A model generated the notes under the pieces. The model had not been told where the DNA came from. It did no database searches and saw only the letters and a list, made by a program, of their open reading frames with translations. A stretch of 64,000 nt of DNA from Nitrospira sp. (GTDB taxonomy: Bacteria; Nitrospirota; Nitrospiria; Nitrospirales; Nitrospiraceae). Positions 32,185 through 41,245 of this stretch are shown piece by piece. Position numbers and translations under genes: made by a program. The stretch spans positions 1 through 64,000 of the forward strand of contig JAICWG010000004.1 in the NCBI GenBank assembly GCA_025934915.1, read 5' to 3'. The stretch's first letter is position 1. Every line of letters begins with the position of its first letter.

Positions 32185-33573
32185 CTAGTGGCGAACTTTC
32201 GCCTTCGCGATATTGCCGACCACGACGAGCGCGTAATGTTGAGGGTCCAGGTACTGTTTGGCCACGCGCTGCACATCCTCTTTTGTCACTCGTTCAATCC
32301 ATTTTGGGTACTGACTAAAATAGTCGAACCCCAGCCCAAAAAACTCAACTTGTGCCAAGACTTTCGCCAGCTTCGCCGTAGAATCCAGCCGTAAGGGGAA
32401 GCTGCCCATCAAAAATGCTTTAGCATCGGCCAATTCCTGATCGCTGACCGGGACCTCTCGAATCGTCTTCATTTCAGCCAAGACGCCGTTGATGGCTTGA
32501 TTGGTGGTTTCGGTGCGAGTCTGGAGGTTGATCCAGAAAGAGCCCGGCATCGATCGGGCATCGTAATGGCTGGTGATGCCATAGGCAAGGCCCTGTTTGT
32601 CTCGAATGGTATCCATGAGTCGGGATGAAAATCCCCCGGCCCCTAACACATGATTCATGACGGTGACGGCGTAAAAATCCGGGTTGGTCCGACTGATTCC
32701 GGGGTGACCAATCACAATGGTCGATTGTGTAAGATCCTTTTCGATGAGCTGCACGATTTTTTTGTCGATGATAGCGGGCTTCTTGACCGTTCTGGGTTGC
32801 GCCATCCCTTTCTTCCAGGATCCGAAATGTGTCTGGACGAGCGTCGTCGCTTGTTCCACCGAGACGTCACCGACGATGGTGAGGATGACTTGATTGGGAA
32901 GATACTCTTTGGCGTAGAAGTTCTGCACATCCGCCAAGGTGATCTTGCCCAACGTTTCTTCCGTCCCGTTCACCGGCCAACGATAGGGATGATTCTGAAA
33001 GACCAACTGATTGAAGGCCTTCATGGCGACATGCCCAGGGTCGTCATTATCACTGGCAATTTCCCCAAGGATCTGCGATCGGACTCGTTCGAACTCTTGT
33101 TTGGGAAAAGCGGGGCGCTGAAGAACATCGGCGAGGAGAGTGAACCCAAGGTCGATGTCTTTCTTCAGCGTGCGCGCCGACGCGGTCGTGAAATCTTCGT
33201 CCGCATGAGCTCCCAATGAACCACCCACAAAGTCGATCTGTTCGGCCAGCTGTTTGGAGGATCTGGTTGTGGTGCCTTCATCGAGGAGACCGGCGACTAA
33301 ATTCGCCAGACCGGCCTTTTCCGGAGGATCCTGTGCTGAGCCGGCCTTGATGAGGGCATGAATTTCAACGATGGGGAGAAAATGTTGTTCCAGTACGAGA
33401 ACGGTCATCCCATTCGGGGTGATGAATCTCATGGGTGAAATGTCCGCGGCATCGGCCGGCCTCGCGACGCACAGCCAGCTCAGGACCAGCACTACCAGGC
33501 ACGTGACCGACCACCGTCGAATGGATCGAGACGCAGGAGAATGGCGCTTCTGCTCTCTCGGCTTGGTGACCAT
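32185..33573 (-). CDS. M16-family peptidase-like protein, inactive-type subunit
   Basis: A 462-residue exported M16B protein. A signal peptide (VTCLVVLVLSWLCVARPADA) precedes two M16 domains. At the position of the HxxEH zinc motif it has NLVAGLLDEGT, with no His pair, so it cannot bind the catalytic zinc. In bacterial M16 heterodimers such a subunit supplies substrate-binding residues (RLMDTIRDKQGLAYG is the Arg/Tyr motif). It starts four bases after the stop of the active subunit gene, so the two proteins probably form one periplasmic processing or degrading protease. Confidence 0.9.
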   Translation of the reverse strand: MVTKPREQKRHSPASRSIRRWSVTCLVVLVLSWLCVARPADAADISPMRFITPNGMTVLVLEQHFLPIVEIHALIKAGSAQDPPEKAGLANLVAGLLDEGTTTRSSKQLAEQIDFVGGSLGAHADEDFTTASARTLKKDIDLGFTLLADVLQRPAFPKQEFERVRSQILGEIASDNDDPGHVAMKAFNQLVFQNHPYRWPVNGTEETLGKITLADVQNFYAKEYLPNQVILTIVGDVSVEQATTLVQTHFGSWKKGMAQPRTVKKPAIIDKKIVQLIEKDLTQSTIVIGHPGISRTNPDFYAVTVMNHVLGAGGFSSRLMDTIRDKQGLAYGITSHYDARSMPGSFWINLQTRTETTNQAINGVLAEMKTIREVPVSDQELADAKAFLMGSFPLRLDSTAKLAKVLAQVEFFGLGFDYFSQYPKWIERVTKEDVQRVAKQYLDPQHYALVVVGNIAKAKVRH

Positions 33574-33577
33574 AGTT

Positions 33578-34981
33578 CTATGACTTCCCGTCGTGCACGG
33601 TTGTGGGTGGCAAGTCTGAGGGGGGGGAGGGTAAAGGAATAAGAATTCCGACGGTTCGATTGTCCGGGGTGAGATATTGCTTCGCAACTCGCTGGATGTC
33701 CTTTGCCGTAACCGCGCGGATACGTTCAACGAATTGATCGATCCGCCGCCAGCCGGCACCGACGGATTCCGCCTGCCCCATCAACATGGCATGGCGAAAA
33801 TTCGAATCTTGCTCAAAGACGCGCGCCGCCTCAACTTGGTTCTTGGCCCGCTGAAGCTCCTGCTCGGACGGCGGCTCATTCTGGAGCCGTACGATCTCAC
33901 GCTGGATGGCTTCTTCGACCCCTTCGACTTTCGCGCTGGGATTCACCAATGAGTAGAAATAAAACAGGCCGGGATCCGTTTGCAGCACACTGTACTCGGC
34001 TCCGACGGCCAACGAATTCTTCTGGTCATAGACCAAGCTCTGGTAGAGACGAGAACTTTTCCCGTGTGACAGGATCGATTCGAGGATGTCGAGAGCATAC
34101 GAGTCCTCGTTCGAATAGTTGGGTACGCGAAATCCCATCATGACAAACGGTACCTGCGCTTCGCGCTTCAGGAGAAAACGGCGTTCGCCTCGCTGTTCTG
34201 GTTCCGGCGGGAGAGTTTGCTTGGGTGAGGGACCTCTAGGGATCGGCTCAAACAGACGTTTGATCGTTGGAAGGAGAGCCTCCGCTTTGATATCGCCCAC
34301 GATCACGAGAGTCGCGTTGTTGGGAGAGTAAAAGGTGTCGTAGTGGCGTTGCAAGTCTTCGAGGGACATCGCATCGAGATCGGCGAACCATCCGATGACG
34401 GGCCAATGGTAGGGATGGCTGAAGAAGGCCTGGGCAAACAGCGCTTCAACCAGCGCACCCTGCGGGTCATCCTCGGATCTGAGACGGCGTTCTTCTTTCA
34501 CGACGTCGCGCTCGGTCTGAAATTCGTTGTGATCGAGAATCAGGCCCTGCATCCGATCGGCCTCCAGTTCGAGAGCCAACCCGACACGATCTGCCGCCAC
34601 ATTCTCAAAATAGGCGGTAAAGTCTTGTCCGGTAAACGCGTTATCGATCCCACCGTTCTTGCGGACGATGCGGGAAAACGAGCCTTTCGGATATCTTGCC
34701 GTGCCTTTGAACATCATATGTTCAAGCATGTGGGAGAGTCCGGCCCGTCCCATGACCTCGTTTCGCGAACCGACTTTGTACCACACCTGCACCGTGGCCA
34801 CCGGCGCCTTGGGAACCTCGACCAGCAGCACTTTCATGCCGTTTGAGAGGATGTACTCGTTCGGCTCTGCTCCGAGCGAGATCGAGATGGAGTCGAAGAC
34901 GAGAAACGCTGCTAAGATGATGTGGATGCGCCAATGGTGCTGGATAGTACGCATGATCATGATAAAAGTGGAACTCGTCAT
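33578..34981 (-). CDS. M16-family zinc metallopeptidase, active subunit
   Basis: A 467-residue exported M16B peptidase. The zinc/catalytic motif HMLEHMMFKGT is at about residues 84-94, with the third ligand Glu further on in ALELEADRM. The C-terminal half carries the companion fold with SSRLYQSLVYDQKNSLAVG. The N-terminus has a signal segment (HIILAAFLVFDSISISLG). The start at 34981 lies one base after the rlmN stop region; ATGs at residues 8 and 10 are alternatives, and no clear ribosome site distinguishes them. It pairs with the inactive subunit downstream. Confidence 0.9.
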   Translation of the reverse strand: MTSSTFIMIMRTIQHHWRIHIILAAFLVFDSISISLGAEPNEYILSNGMKVLLVEVPKAPVATVQVWYKVGSRNEVMGRAGLSHMLEHMMFKGTARYPKGSFSRIVRKNGGIDNAFTGQDFTAYFENVAADRVGLALELEADRMQGLILDHNEFQTERDVVKEERRLRSEDDPQGALVEALFAQAFFSHPYHWPVIGWFADLDAMSLEDLQRHYDTFYSPNNATLVIVGDIKAEALLPTIKRLFEPIPRGPSPKQTLPPEPEQRGERRFLLKREAQVPFVMMGFRVPNYSNEDSYALDILESILSHGKSSRLYQSLVYDQKNSLAVGAEYSVLQTDPGLFYFYSLVNPSAKVEGVEEAIQREIVRLQNEPPSEQELQRAKNQVEAARVFEQDSNFRHAMLMGQAESVGAGWRRIDQFVERIRAVTAKDIQRVAKQYLTPDNRTVGILIPLPSPPSDLPPTTVHDGKS

Positions 34982-34982
34982 G

Positions 34983-36068
34983 CTAGCAACGAGTTTCGAT
35001 AGGTGTCAAGGTAAGGGAGAGGCGGTTATTGGAGAGTTCTCCAAGTTGTCCGCAGGCGCCGAGAACGTCCCGTCCTCGGCTCTTTCGAACAAACGCATCG
35101 AGGCCGGCGTCGCGGAGGATGGATTGAAAACGAAGAACCGCCTGTTCGGACGGGCGATGAAAAGGGCTGCCTGGAAATTCGTTGAACGGAATCAAATTGA
35201 CCTTGCACCGCATGCCTCTCAGCAGTTGTACCAGTCGGCGGGCATCAGCCGCATGATCGTTTACACCGGCGAGCAGGACATATTCGAACGTCAGTCGTTG
35301 ATGAGGGGACAGTGGGTAACGGCGACAGGCAGCCAGGAGTGATCTCAGCGAAGCGAGTTCGCTCGCGGCGGGCATCAGCACCCGACGCTGTTCTTCAGTA
35401 GTGGCATTGAGCGAGACGGCGAGATTCACGCCAAGCGTCGCGACGTCCATAAGACGGGACGCCAACCCCGCCGTCGACACCGTCACGCGTTTACGCGACC
35501 ACCCAAGACCCCAGGCCTTGCTGGTCAACGCGGTCACGGCAGCCTTGAGACTGTCCAAATTGGCTAGAGGTTCTCCCATCCCCATGAACACGAGGTTCGT
35601 AATGTGTTCATGAGACTTCAGCAAATCTTGCGCGGTGAGGATCTGATCGATGATTTCGTGAAGTTTGAGGTTGCGTTTAAGCCCCATTCGTCCAGTCAGG
35701 CAGAAACCGCAATCCAACATACAACCGACCTGAGTTGACACACAGAGCGTCAGCCGATCCTCATCCGGGATCAGCACGGCTTCGATCGACATGCCGTCGT
35801 TGAGGGTCAACAGCAACTTGCGCGTTCCGTCCCGGGACGTCAGGACCCTGACACGGGGCGAGCGCCCGATCGTGGCCGATTGAGACAGCGTCATGCGATC
35901 GTGCATGGGGAGATCGGTCATATCGGTGATGGTTCGTAAGCGTCGTTGATAGATCCAGCGTAAGATTTGCTTTGCACGATAGTCAGGCCAGCGCTGCGCG
36001 CGGACAAACTTCACCATCTGTGGTTCGGTGAGACTCAGGAGCGTTGTCACGGTTGCGGGAGGGGTCAT
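34983..36068 (-). CDS. rlmN: Dual-specificity 23S rRNA/tRNA (adenine-C2)-methyltransferase
   Basis: RlmN, 361 residues, a radical SAM enzyme that methylates A2503 of 23S rRNA and A37 of some tRNAs. The iron-sulfur motif is CMLDCGFC, preceded by CVSTQVG. Other family marks are NLVFMGMGEPLANLD, VTVSTAGLA, VSLNATTEEQR, and the accessory catalytic Cys in VLGACGQL near the C-terminus. ATG 36068 is preferred to an in-frame TTG two codons upstream. The M16 genes follow closely on the same strand. Confidence 0.95.
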   Translation of the reverse strand: MTPPATVTTLLSLTEPQMVKFVRAQRWPDYRAKQILRWIYQRRLRTITDMTDLPMHDRMTLSQSATIGRSPRVRVLTSRDGTRKLLLTLNDGMSIEAVLIPDEDRLTLCVSTQVGCMLDCGFCLTGRMGLKRNLKLHEIIDQILTAQDLLKSHEHITNLVFMGMGEPLANLDSLKAAVTALTSKAWGLGWSRKRVTVSTAGLASRLMDVATLGVNLAVSLNATTEEQRRVLMPAASELASLRSLLAACRRYPLSPHQRLTFEYVLLAGVNDHAADARRLVQLLRGMRCKVNLIPFNEFPGSPFHRPSEQAVLRFQSILRDAGLDAFVRKSRGRDVLGACGQLGELSNNRLSLTLTPIETRC

Positions 36069-36218
36069 TGACAAGTCCGCAGTATCATCAGCTTCAAAGC
36101 TCGGAGCCTATCATAGCGGAAGTCATACCGCATATGGTCATGCCCATCAGCGGGTCCTGAAACTTCTTCCATTGCGGGCGGCTCGGTATATAATGAACAC
36201 GGGTGTCGGCAGGTTGTC

Positions 36219-38522
36219 ATGAAAATCCGTAACAAATATCGTTCCATCGGCAGCTGGGGACTGGCGGTTGCGTTCGGCCTGGCGCTCGTGCTCGGATGTT
36301 TTCTCTCCGGCGACGGATATGCGGCGCAAGTTGAGACGTCCGAACAATCGACGGCCAATGGTTGTGTGACTGCGGAGGATTGCTTTGCGGCGGCGGCCTG
36401 GCCGAAAGAGCGCCTAGGTCACGCTTTGACGAAAGATCAAGTGGTGGCGCTCAAGCTGGAACGTCTCCGAAAGGTCATGGAGGGATTTCCCGCCACGCTG
36501 TGGGCCAAACGTGCTGGGTTACTGTCCGGGGTGATCTTGATCGATCGGAATCCCGCAGGCGCTCTGCCATACCTTCGGGCAGCCCAGCGGGACGTTCTCG
36601 TACTCGACGACTATATTCGATTCTGGATCGGAGAGGCGTTGCTGCGCTTAGGGGATGGCAGGGAAGCGGCCGGCATGTTTGAGGGAGTGTCGCAAGCGGT
36701 CCCCGATTCCAATCTTCTCAATCAGGCTGCGCTCCGTGCCGGAGAAGCGTGGTACCAGGCGTCCAGCTGTCCCGATGCCGCGTCTTGGTTCGTCAAGGCC
36801 GTCAATATCAATGATAAGGACCCACAGATTTCTCAAGCCTGGTTGCGGCTGGCGTCTTGTTATCTTCGAGAGAATCAATTGACGGAAGGACGAGAAACGC
36901 TGAAGCAGCTTTGGACGAAGTTTCCTCAGACAAAAGAAGCCAAAGAAGCCGAGATTCTGCTCGGGGGCAATATCGGGGGGGTGCCGTGGACAGCGGCGCC
37001 CGACACGCATTATGAGCGTGCCCAGGCTTTCCTAGGGCAGTCGTTCCACACGGAGGCAATCGAGGAGTTGAAAAAGTTCTTGGCGCAAGACCCGTCTTCT
37101 CCGCATCGCGGGGATGCCAAACTCAAATTGGGAATCGCCCAAGTCCGGTTGAAGCTGTACGATCAGGCCCGCGACACCTTTCATGCGCTGACTGTTGAAC
37201 AAGGACCTCGGGCGGATGAAGCGAGTGTATGGCTGGGGAGGGTTTATCTCAGGCAGGGACTCGGGGAAAAGTTATTGGATCTCTGCCGAACACTCTCGAA
37301 ACGAACGATAACTCCGGAACAGAAAGGGCAGATCAATTTATTTGCCGGGATCTGGTTGGAAGATGAAGCGCGGTTCGATGAAGCGATCGCAAGGTATCGA
37401 CAGGTGTCCAAGTTCGGAGAGCCAGCTTCTCAACGAGTGGAAGCATACTGGCGGGAAGGGTGGGTGCTTTACCGAACGGCTCGTTATCGGGAGGCGATCA
37501 CCGTGTGGCAGCAGATCGTCGATCAGAAGGACAACGACTTTGAACCTCAGGCGCTCTACTGGATTGCCCGTTCCTACGGTCAAGTGGAAGATGTGAAGTC
37601 AAAAGAGGCGTTTGCACTGCTCTGTCAGCGCTTTCCGTACACCTACTACTGCCAGTTGGCACGCGAATACACAGACCTATCGGTCTCCGGGCAGCCGAAA
37701 CGGGAAGGTTCCGTTGTCGCTGCCTCGTCCGCTCAGCCTGTTCCCGAGGTAAGTCAGACGTCGGTTCAGGACAATCAGACAAGTAGCCGCATGCAGATCG
37801 AGCAACAGCCCGCGTACCGACGGGCGGTGGAACTCAGGACACTCGGTCTCGATCACGATGCCGCGCGAGAGCTCGGTGCGTTGACGGATCGATATAGTCG
37901 TGACCCCGAGGTGTTGGCGGCGTTATCGATGATGTTGAACGAGGTTGGCGCCTATCATCATGCCCTGCGCCTGGTGCGATCTCGATTCCGTGAGAAGTTG
38001 GAGCGAACCGGCGGAACGGTCGCAGAAGGACTTTGGAATGTGGCCTATCCGACCGGATTGATTCCCACGATTAAAATGTCGGGAGCCAACGGGGTTGATC
38101 CGTTTCTGGTTGCAGCGATCATTCGGGAAGAAAGTCAATATGATTGGAGGGCCGTCTCGCGTGTCGGGGCGATCGGATTGATGCAGGTCATGCCTGCCAC
38201 CGCCAACGCCGTGGCTCAACAGCACCGTCTTCCAAACCTATCCCGAGAAGATTTATTCGATCAAGAGATCAATATCCGAATCGGGGCCCGGTATGTAGCG
38301 CAATTGTCTACGCAGTTTTCCGGCAATGTGGTGCAGACGATCGCCGCGTACAATGCCGGTCCAATCGTTGTGGGGACCTGGGCGGCGACTTATCGGGGAC
38401 GGAGCGAGGATGAATTCGTCGAGTTGATTCAGTATCAGGAGACCAGGCAATACGTCAAACGAGTCCTGCGGAGCTACAAGGAATATCTGCGTCTGGCGGG
38501 GGTTCAAAAGACCGTTTCTTGA
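36219..38522 (+). CDS. Soluble-type lytic murein transglycosylase with TPR-like repeats
   Basis: A 767-residue Slt70-like enzyme. A lipoprotein-type signal (LAVAFGLALVLGC) suggests outer-membrane anchoring. The central 550 residues are helical TPR/superhelix repeats (for example EAKEAEILLGG, AIEELKKFLAQDPSS, EAITVWQQIVDQ). The SLT catalytic domain follows (about 610-750) with Glu in AIIREESQYDWRAVS, GAIGLMQVMPATA and TIAAYNAGP. It cleaves peptidoglycan glycan strands. TATAAT at 36189-36194 is a likely -10 box. Its stop codon overlaps the promoter of the zap genes. Confidence 0.92.
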   Translation: MKIRNKYRSIGSWGLAVAFGLALVLGCFLSGDGYAAQVETSEQSTANGCVTAEDCFAAAAWPKERLGHALTKDQVVALKLERLRKVMEGFPATLWAKRAGLLSGVILIDRNPAGALPYLRAAQRDVLVLDDYIRFWIGEALLRLGDGREAAGMFEGVSQAVPDSNLLNQAALRAGEAWYQASSCPDAASWFVKAVNINDKDPQISQAWLRLASCYLRENQLTEGRETLKQLWTKFPQTKEAKEAEILLGGNIGGVPWTAAPDTHYERAQAFLGQSFHTEAIEELKKFLAQDPSSPHRGDAKLKLGIAQVRLKLYDQARDTFHALTVEQGPRADEASVWLGRVYLRQGLGEKLLDLCRTLSKRTITPEQKGQINLFAGIWLEDEARFDEAIARYRQVSKFGEPASQRVEAYWREGWVLYRTARYREAITVWQQIVDQKDNDFEPQALYWIARSYGQVEDVKSKEAFALLCQRFPYTYYCQLAREYTDLSVSGQPKREGSVVAASSAQPVPEVSQTSVQDNQTSSRMQIEQQPAYRRAVELRTLGLDHDAARELGALTDRYSRDPEVLAALSMMLNEVGAYHHALRLVRSRFREKLERTGGTVAEGLWNVAYPTGLIPTIKMSGANGVDPFLVAAIIREESQYDWRAVSRVGAIGLMQVMPATANAVAQQHRLPNLSREDLFDQEINIRIGARYVAQLSTQFSGNVVQTIAAYNAGPIVVGTWAATYRGRSEDEFVELIQYQETRQYVKRVLRSYKEYLRLAGVQKTVS

Positions 38523-38547
38523 CAACATTTTGTGAAGTTTTTATAGT
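38519..38547 (+). promoter_or_regulatory. Strong sigma70 promoter for zapB-zapA
   Basis: TTGACA (38519-38524) and TATAGT (38542-38547) are exactly 17 bases apart. The -35 box contains part of the slt stop codon. Transcription would begin near 38554, giving a leader of about 35 bases. Confidence 0.78.
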
Positions 38548-38589
38548 GCGCCACAATCCGTAGGGACAATAACGAAGAGGGGTTTGATT

Positions 38590-38844
38590 ATGTCGTTGGA
38601 TCGACTTGACGCATTGGAAACTCGAATTCGTGACTTGGTGAAGCTCGTCCAAGAACTCAAACGAAAGAATGCGCTATTGGAGGAGGAGCTCAGGACGGCT
38701 CGCCAGCGGTTGACTGCGCAGGATGATATGAATCGCACATGGGAAAAGGAACGGATGGACATCAAGGCGCGAATCGAAAAAGTCATGAATGAAATGGAGC
38801 TGCTTGAATGTGTCGAGGATTCGAAGGAGGTGGCCATTGACTAA
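38590..38844 (+). CDS. ZapB-like coiled-coil division protein
   Basis: An 84-residue protein, almost entirely coiled coil (LETRIRDLVKLVQELKRKNA ... LLEEELRTARQRL), like ZapB and related FtsZ-ring factors. The ATG at 38590 follows GAAGAGGGG. It overlaps zapA by eight bases, and this pairing is the main reason for the functional call. Coiled-coil proteins are hard to assign by sequence alone, so the ZapB label is an inference. Confidence 0.72.
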   Translation: MSLDRLDALETRIRDLVKLVQELKRKNALLEEELRTARQRLTAQDDMNRTWEKERMDIKARIEKVMNEMELLECVEDSKEVAID

Positions 38845-39133
38845 GACCATTGATGTAGAAATTTATGGTCAACGGTACGCGATCACAGGAGAGGGCGATG
38901 ATGCCTATATCCGGCGGCTGGCGCATTTCGTCGACGATCATATGAAACATCTGGCGGAAGGGATGAAGACGACGACTCCATCGAAGTTGGCGGTGTTGAC
39001 GGCGATCAACCTTGCCCATCAGTTGTTTGAGTCCGAGAAAAAACGGATCCAAGGAGAGACTGATGTCGAACGGCGGATGATGACGTTGATGGAATCGATC
39101 GACGAACAGATGCCGACATCGCTCTTTCGGTAG
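38837..39133 (+). CDS. zapA: Cell division protein ZapA
   Basis: A 98-residue protein with the ZapA head domain (VEIYGQRYAITGEGDDAYIR ... LAHFVDDHMKHLAEG) and a C-terminal helix (KLAVLTAINLAHQLFESEKK) that dimerises. ZapA cross-links FtsZ filaments at midcell. The start is a TTG at 38837 with a perfect AAGGAGG six bases upstream. Other in-frame starts would add residues outside the family. It overlaps the ZapB-like gene and precedes the possible 6S RNA and rny. Confidence 0.9.
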   Translation: MTKTIDVEIYGQRYAITGEGDDAYIRRLAHFVDDHMKHLAEGMKTTTPSKLAVLTAINLAHQLFESEKKRIQGETDVERRMMTLMESIDEQMPTSLFR

Positions 39134-39361
39134 TGGTGACTCACCTTGCTTTCGAAGAGTCCCTTTGTTATCATATAGATAAGTGATGTGCGGTGACAGA
39201 AGAAGGGTGATGCCGTCGATTGTCGATCTACTGGAAACGAGTGTTGAAAATCACAGAGAACGTCTACTTGATGGGATACGAAATGTTGGTTTGGTGGATA
39301 CTCATGGTATGGGTCGTGTTGAGGCGAAGGTTTCAATCGGCCATGCCACGGCCAGTTTCTG

Positions 39362-39560
39362 AAATTGACGCGATCCGGCAGGTACCTGCTGGACAGAGCT
39401 GGTATCTACCCTCCATACCTGTTTCGACAACTGCCTCTCTCCACTGGCTGATGTCTGGAAACCGACGGTCGAGGAAGGGCAGGCAGAGAAACTTACCGGG
39501 TGTGGCATCGTACCCCGATGATCTCTTGCATTTCCAGACGAGACGACTCGCGGTCTCCTA
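39362..39560 (+). ncRNA. ssrS: Possible 6S RNA (ssrS)
   Basis: The 531 bases between zapA and rny lack a good gene. Within them, about 195 bases can fold in a 6S-like way. Outer helices are 39367-39372 with 39549-39555, 39389-39392 with 39534-39537, and 39395-39398 with 39523-39526. A large internal bubble follows, whose 3' side can form a small ATCG/CGAT hairpin (39507-39521). The terminal arm pairs 39413-39419 with 39499-39505, 39421-39425 with 39488-39492, and 39431-39435 with 39482-39486. zapA-ssrS adjacency is common in bacteria. The helices are short and the promoter is unclear, so this is a hypothesis. Confidence 0.38.
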
Positions 39561-39664
39561 AGGCTCTCCATTCTTCACCTCACATCGTGATTAGCGCCTA
39601 TTCCACCCGATCTGTGGCGGGGTGTCAGGTAGTGCGTGTCTGATCTGACCGTTTTTAAAAGGGG

Positions 39665-41245
39665 GTGACTCCCATTTCTACTGCAATTGTAGTTTACATT
39701 ATTCTGTCGGTGATCTTCGGCGCCGTGGTTGGAGCGGGGGTATTTGAAGTCCTGCGACGACGGATGGCAGGCGCCAAACAGGCTGAGGCAGAAGACTTGG
39801 CCAAGCACGTTGTACAGAACGCACAACGAGAGGCAGAGAATACTCTCAAGGAAGCCAGGTTTGAAGCCAAGGATCTGGTATTCAAAGCAAAGTCCGAATT
39901 CGAACAAGAGCAGAAAGCCAAGCTTGGTGAAGTCTCGGCGATGGAGAAGCGTCTTATCCAGCGAGAAGGCGGGCTCGACGGAAAGCTCGCCACGCTGGAA
40001 AAAAGGGAAAATGAGTCCCGCAAGCGTGAGGCGGATTTCACAAAACGAGAAGAGGGGCTGGTGGCTAAAGAGTCCGCTTGCGCCAAGGCTGAACGCGAAC
40101 ATCGCGACGCGCTGGAACGGGTAGCCGGAATGACAGCCGATGAAGCCAAGAAGTACTTGATCCTCGAAATGGAATCGCAGGCGAGACTCGATGCCGTAGG
40201 CATTGCCAAGCGAACGATCGAAGAGGCTCGTGAGAATGCCGAACGGGAAGCTCGGGAGATCATTACCACCTCGATTCAACGCGTCGTTCGTGACTATGTA
40301 TCGGAATCCACGATCTCGGTGGTTCCCATCCCAAACGATGCCATGAAAGGTCGAATCATCGGCCGGGAAGGGCGGAATATCCGTGCCCTTGAAGCGGCAA
40401 CGGGCATTGATCTGATCATCGATGAAACCCCTGAAGCCGTGATTATCTCAGGATTTGATCCGTTGCGGCGTGAGATTGCCAAAGTGTCGCTGGAACGGCT
40501 GATGCACGATGGGCGCATCCATCCCACGCGCATCGAGGAAATTGTCGAAAAGGTCAAGGTCGACATCGACAAGCTGATGTATGAAGAGGCGGAGAAAATT
40601 ATTTTTGAGTTGGGGCTCTCAGATTTTCATCCTGAGTTGATCAAAGTGCTGGGGCGTCTCAAGTATCGAACGAGTTACGGGCAAAATAACCTCTATCATG
40701 CCCGCGAAGCATCGTATATTTGCGGCATCATGGCGTCGGAGTTGGGTCTCGATGTCAGACTGGCTCGGCGAGGAGCCTTGCTCCATGACATCGGCAAGGC
40801 GGTCAGCCATGAGGAAGAGGGGCCGCATGCCATGCTGGGGGCCGAAATCGCCAAGAAATATGGCGAATCTCCCAAGATCGTCAATGCGATCGCCGGGCAC
40901 CATGAGCAGGTGGAGCCGATCTGTCCGGAGAGCGTCTTGGTGGCGGCTGCCGAGGCGTTGTCGGCGGCACGGCCTGGCGCCAGACGGGAAGCATTAGAGT
41001 CCTACGTGAAGCGGTTGGAAAAGCTGGAATCGCTGGCAACCGGGCATAAGGGAGTGCAGAAAGCATACGCGATCCAAGCTGGGCGTGAAATTCGCGTCAT
41101 CGTGAGACAAGAGGACATCACCGATGCCGAGTCGTTCCAGCTCTCGCGTGAGCTGGCGAAAAAGATCGAACAAGAATTGACCTATCCGGGACAGATCAAG
41201 GTCACGGTCATTCGAGAAAGCCGATACGTGGAATACGCCAAATGA
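39665..41245 (+). CDS. rny: Ribonuclease Y
   Basis: RNase Y, 526 residues, a membrane-anchored endoribonuclease that starts mRNA decay. It has an N-terminal helix (AIVVYIILSVIFGAVVGAGV), a long coiled coil (about 35-190), the KH domain with GRIIGREGRNIRALEAATG, and the HD domain with the metal motif GALLHDIGKAVSHEEEG and HHEQVEP. The GTG at 39665 follows AAAGGGG. It overlaps the ymdB gene by four bases (ATGA), a common pairing. Confidence 0.95.
   Translation: MTPISTAIVVYIILSVIFGAVVGAGVFEVLRRRMAGAKQAEAEDLAKHVVQNAQREAENTLKEARFEAKDLVFKAKSEFEQEQKAKLGEVSAMEKRLIQREGGLDGKLATLEKRENESRKREADFTKREEGLVAKESACAKAEREHRDALERVAGMTADEAKKYLILEMESQARLDAVGIAKRTIEEARENAEREAREIITTSIQRVVRDYVSESTISVVPIPNDAMKGRIIGREGRNIRALEAATGIDLIIDETPEAVIISGFDPLRREIAKVSLERLMHDGRIHPTRIEEIVEKVKVDIDKLMYEEAEKIIFELGLSDFHPELIKVLGRLKYRTSYGQNNLYHAREASYICGIMASELGLDVRLARRGALLHDIGKAVSHEEEGPHAMLGAEIAKKYGESPKIVNAIAGHHEQVEPICPESVLVAAAEALSAARPGARREALESYVKRLEKLESLATGHKGVQKAYAIQAGREIRVIVRQEDITDAESFQLSRELAKKIEQELTYPGQIKVTVIRESRYVEYAK

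Noticed and set aside
39210-39362. A 50-residue plus-strand frame (MPSIVDLLETSVENHRERLL ...) with GAAGGG upstream in the zapA-rny gap
   Set aside because: It looks protein-like by composition but has no recognised relatives, and it ends just where the possible 6S RNA fold begins. It could be part of a non-coding transcript, so it was not listed as a gene.
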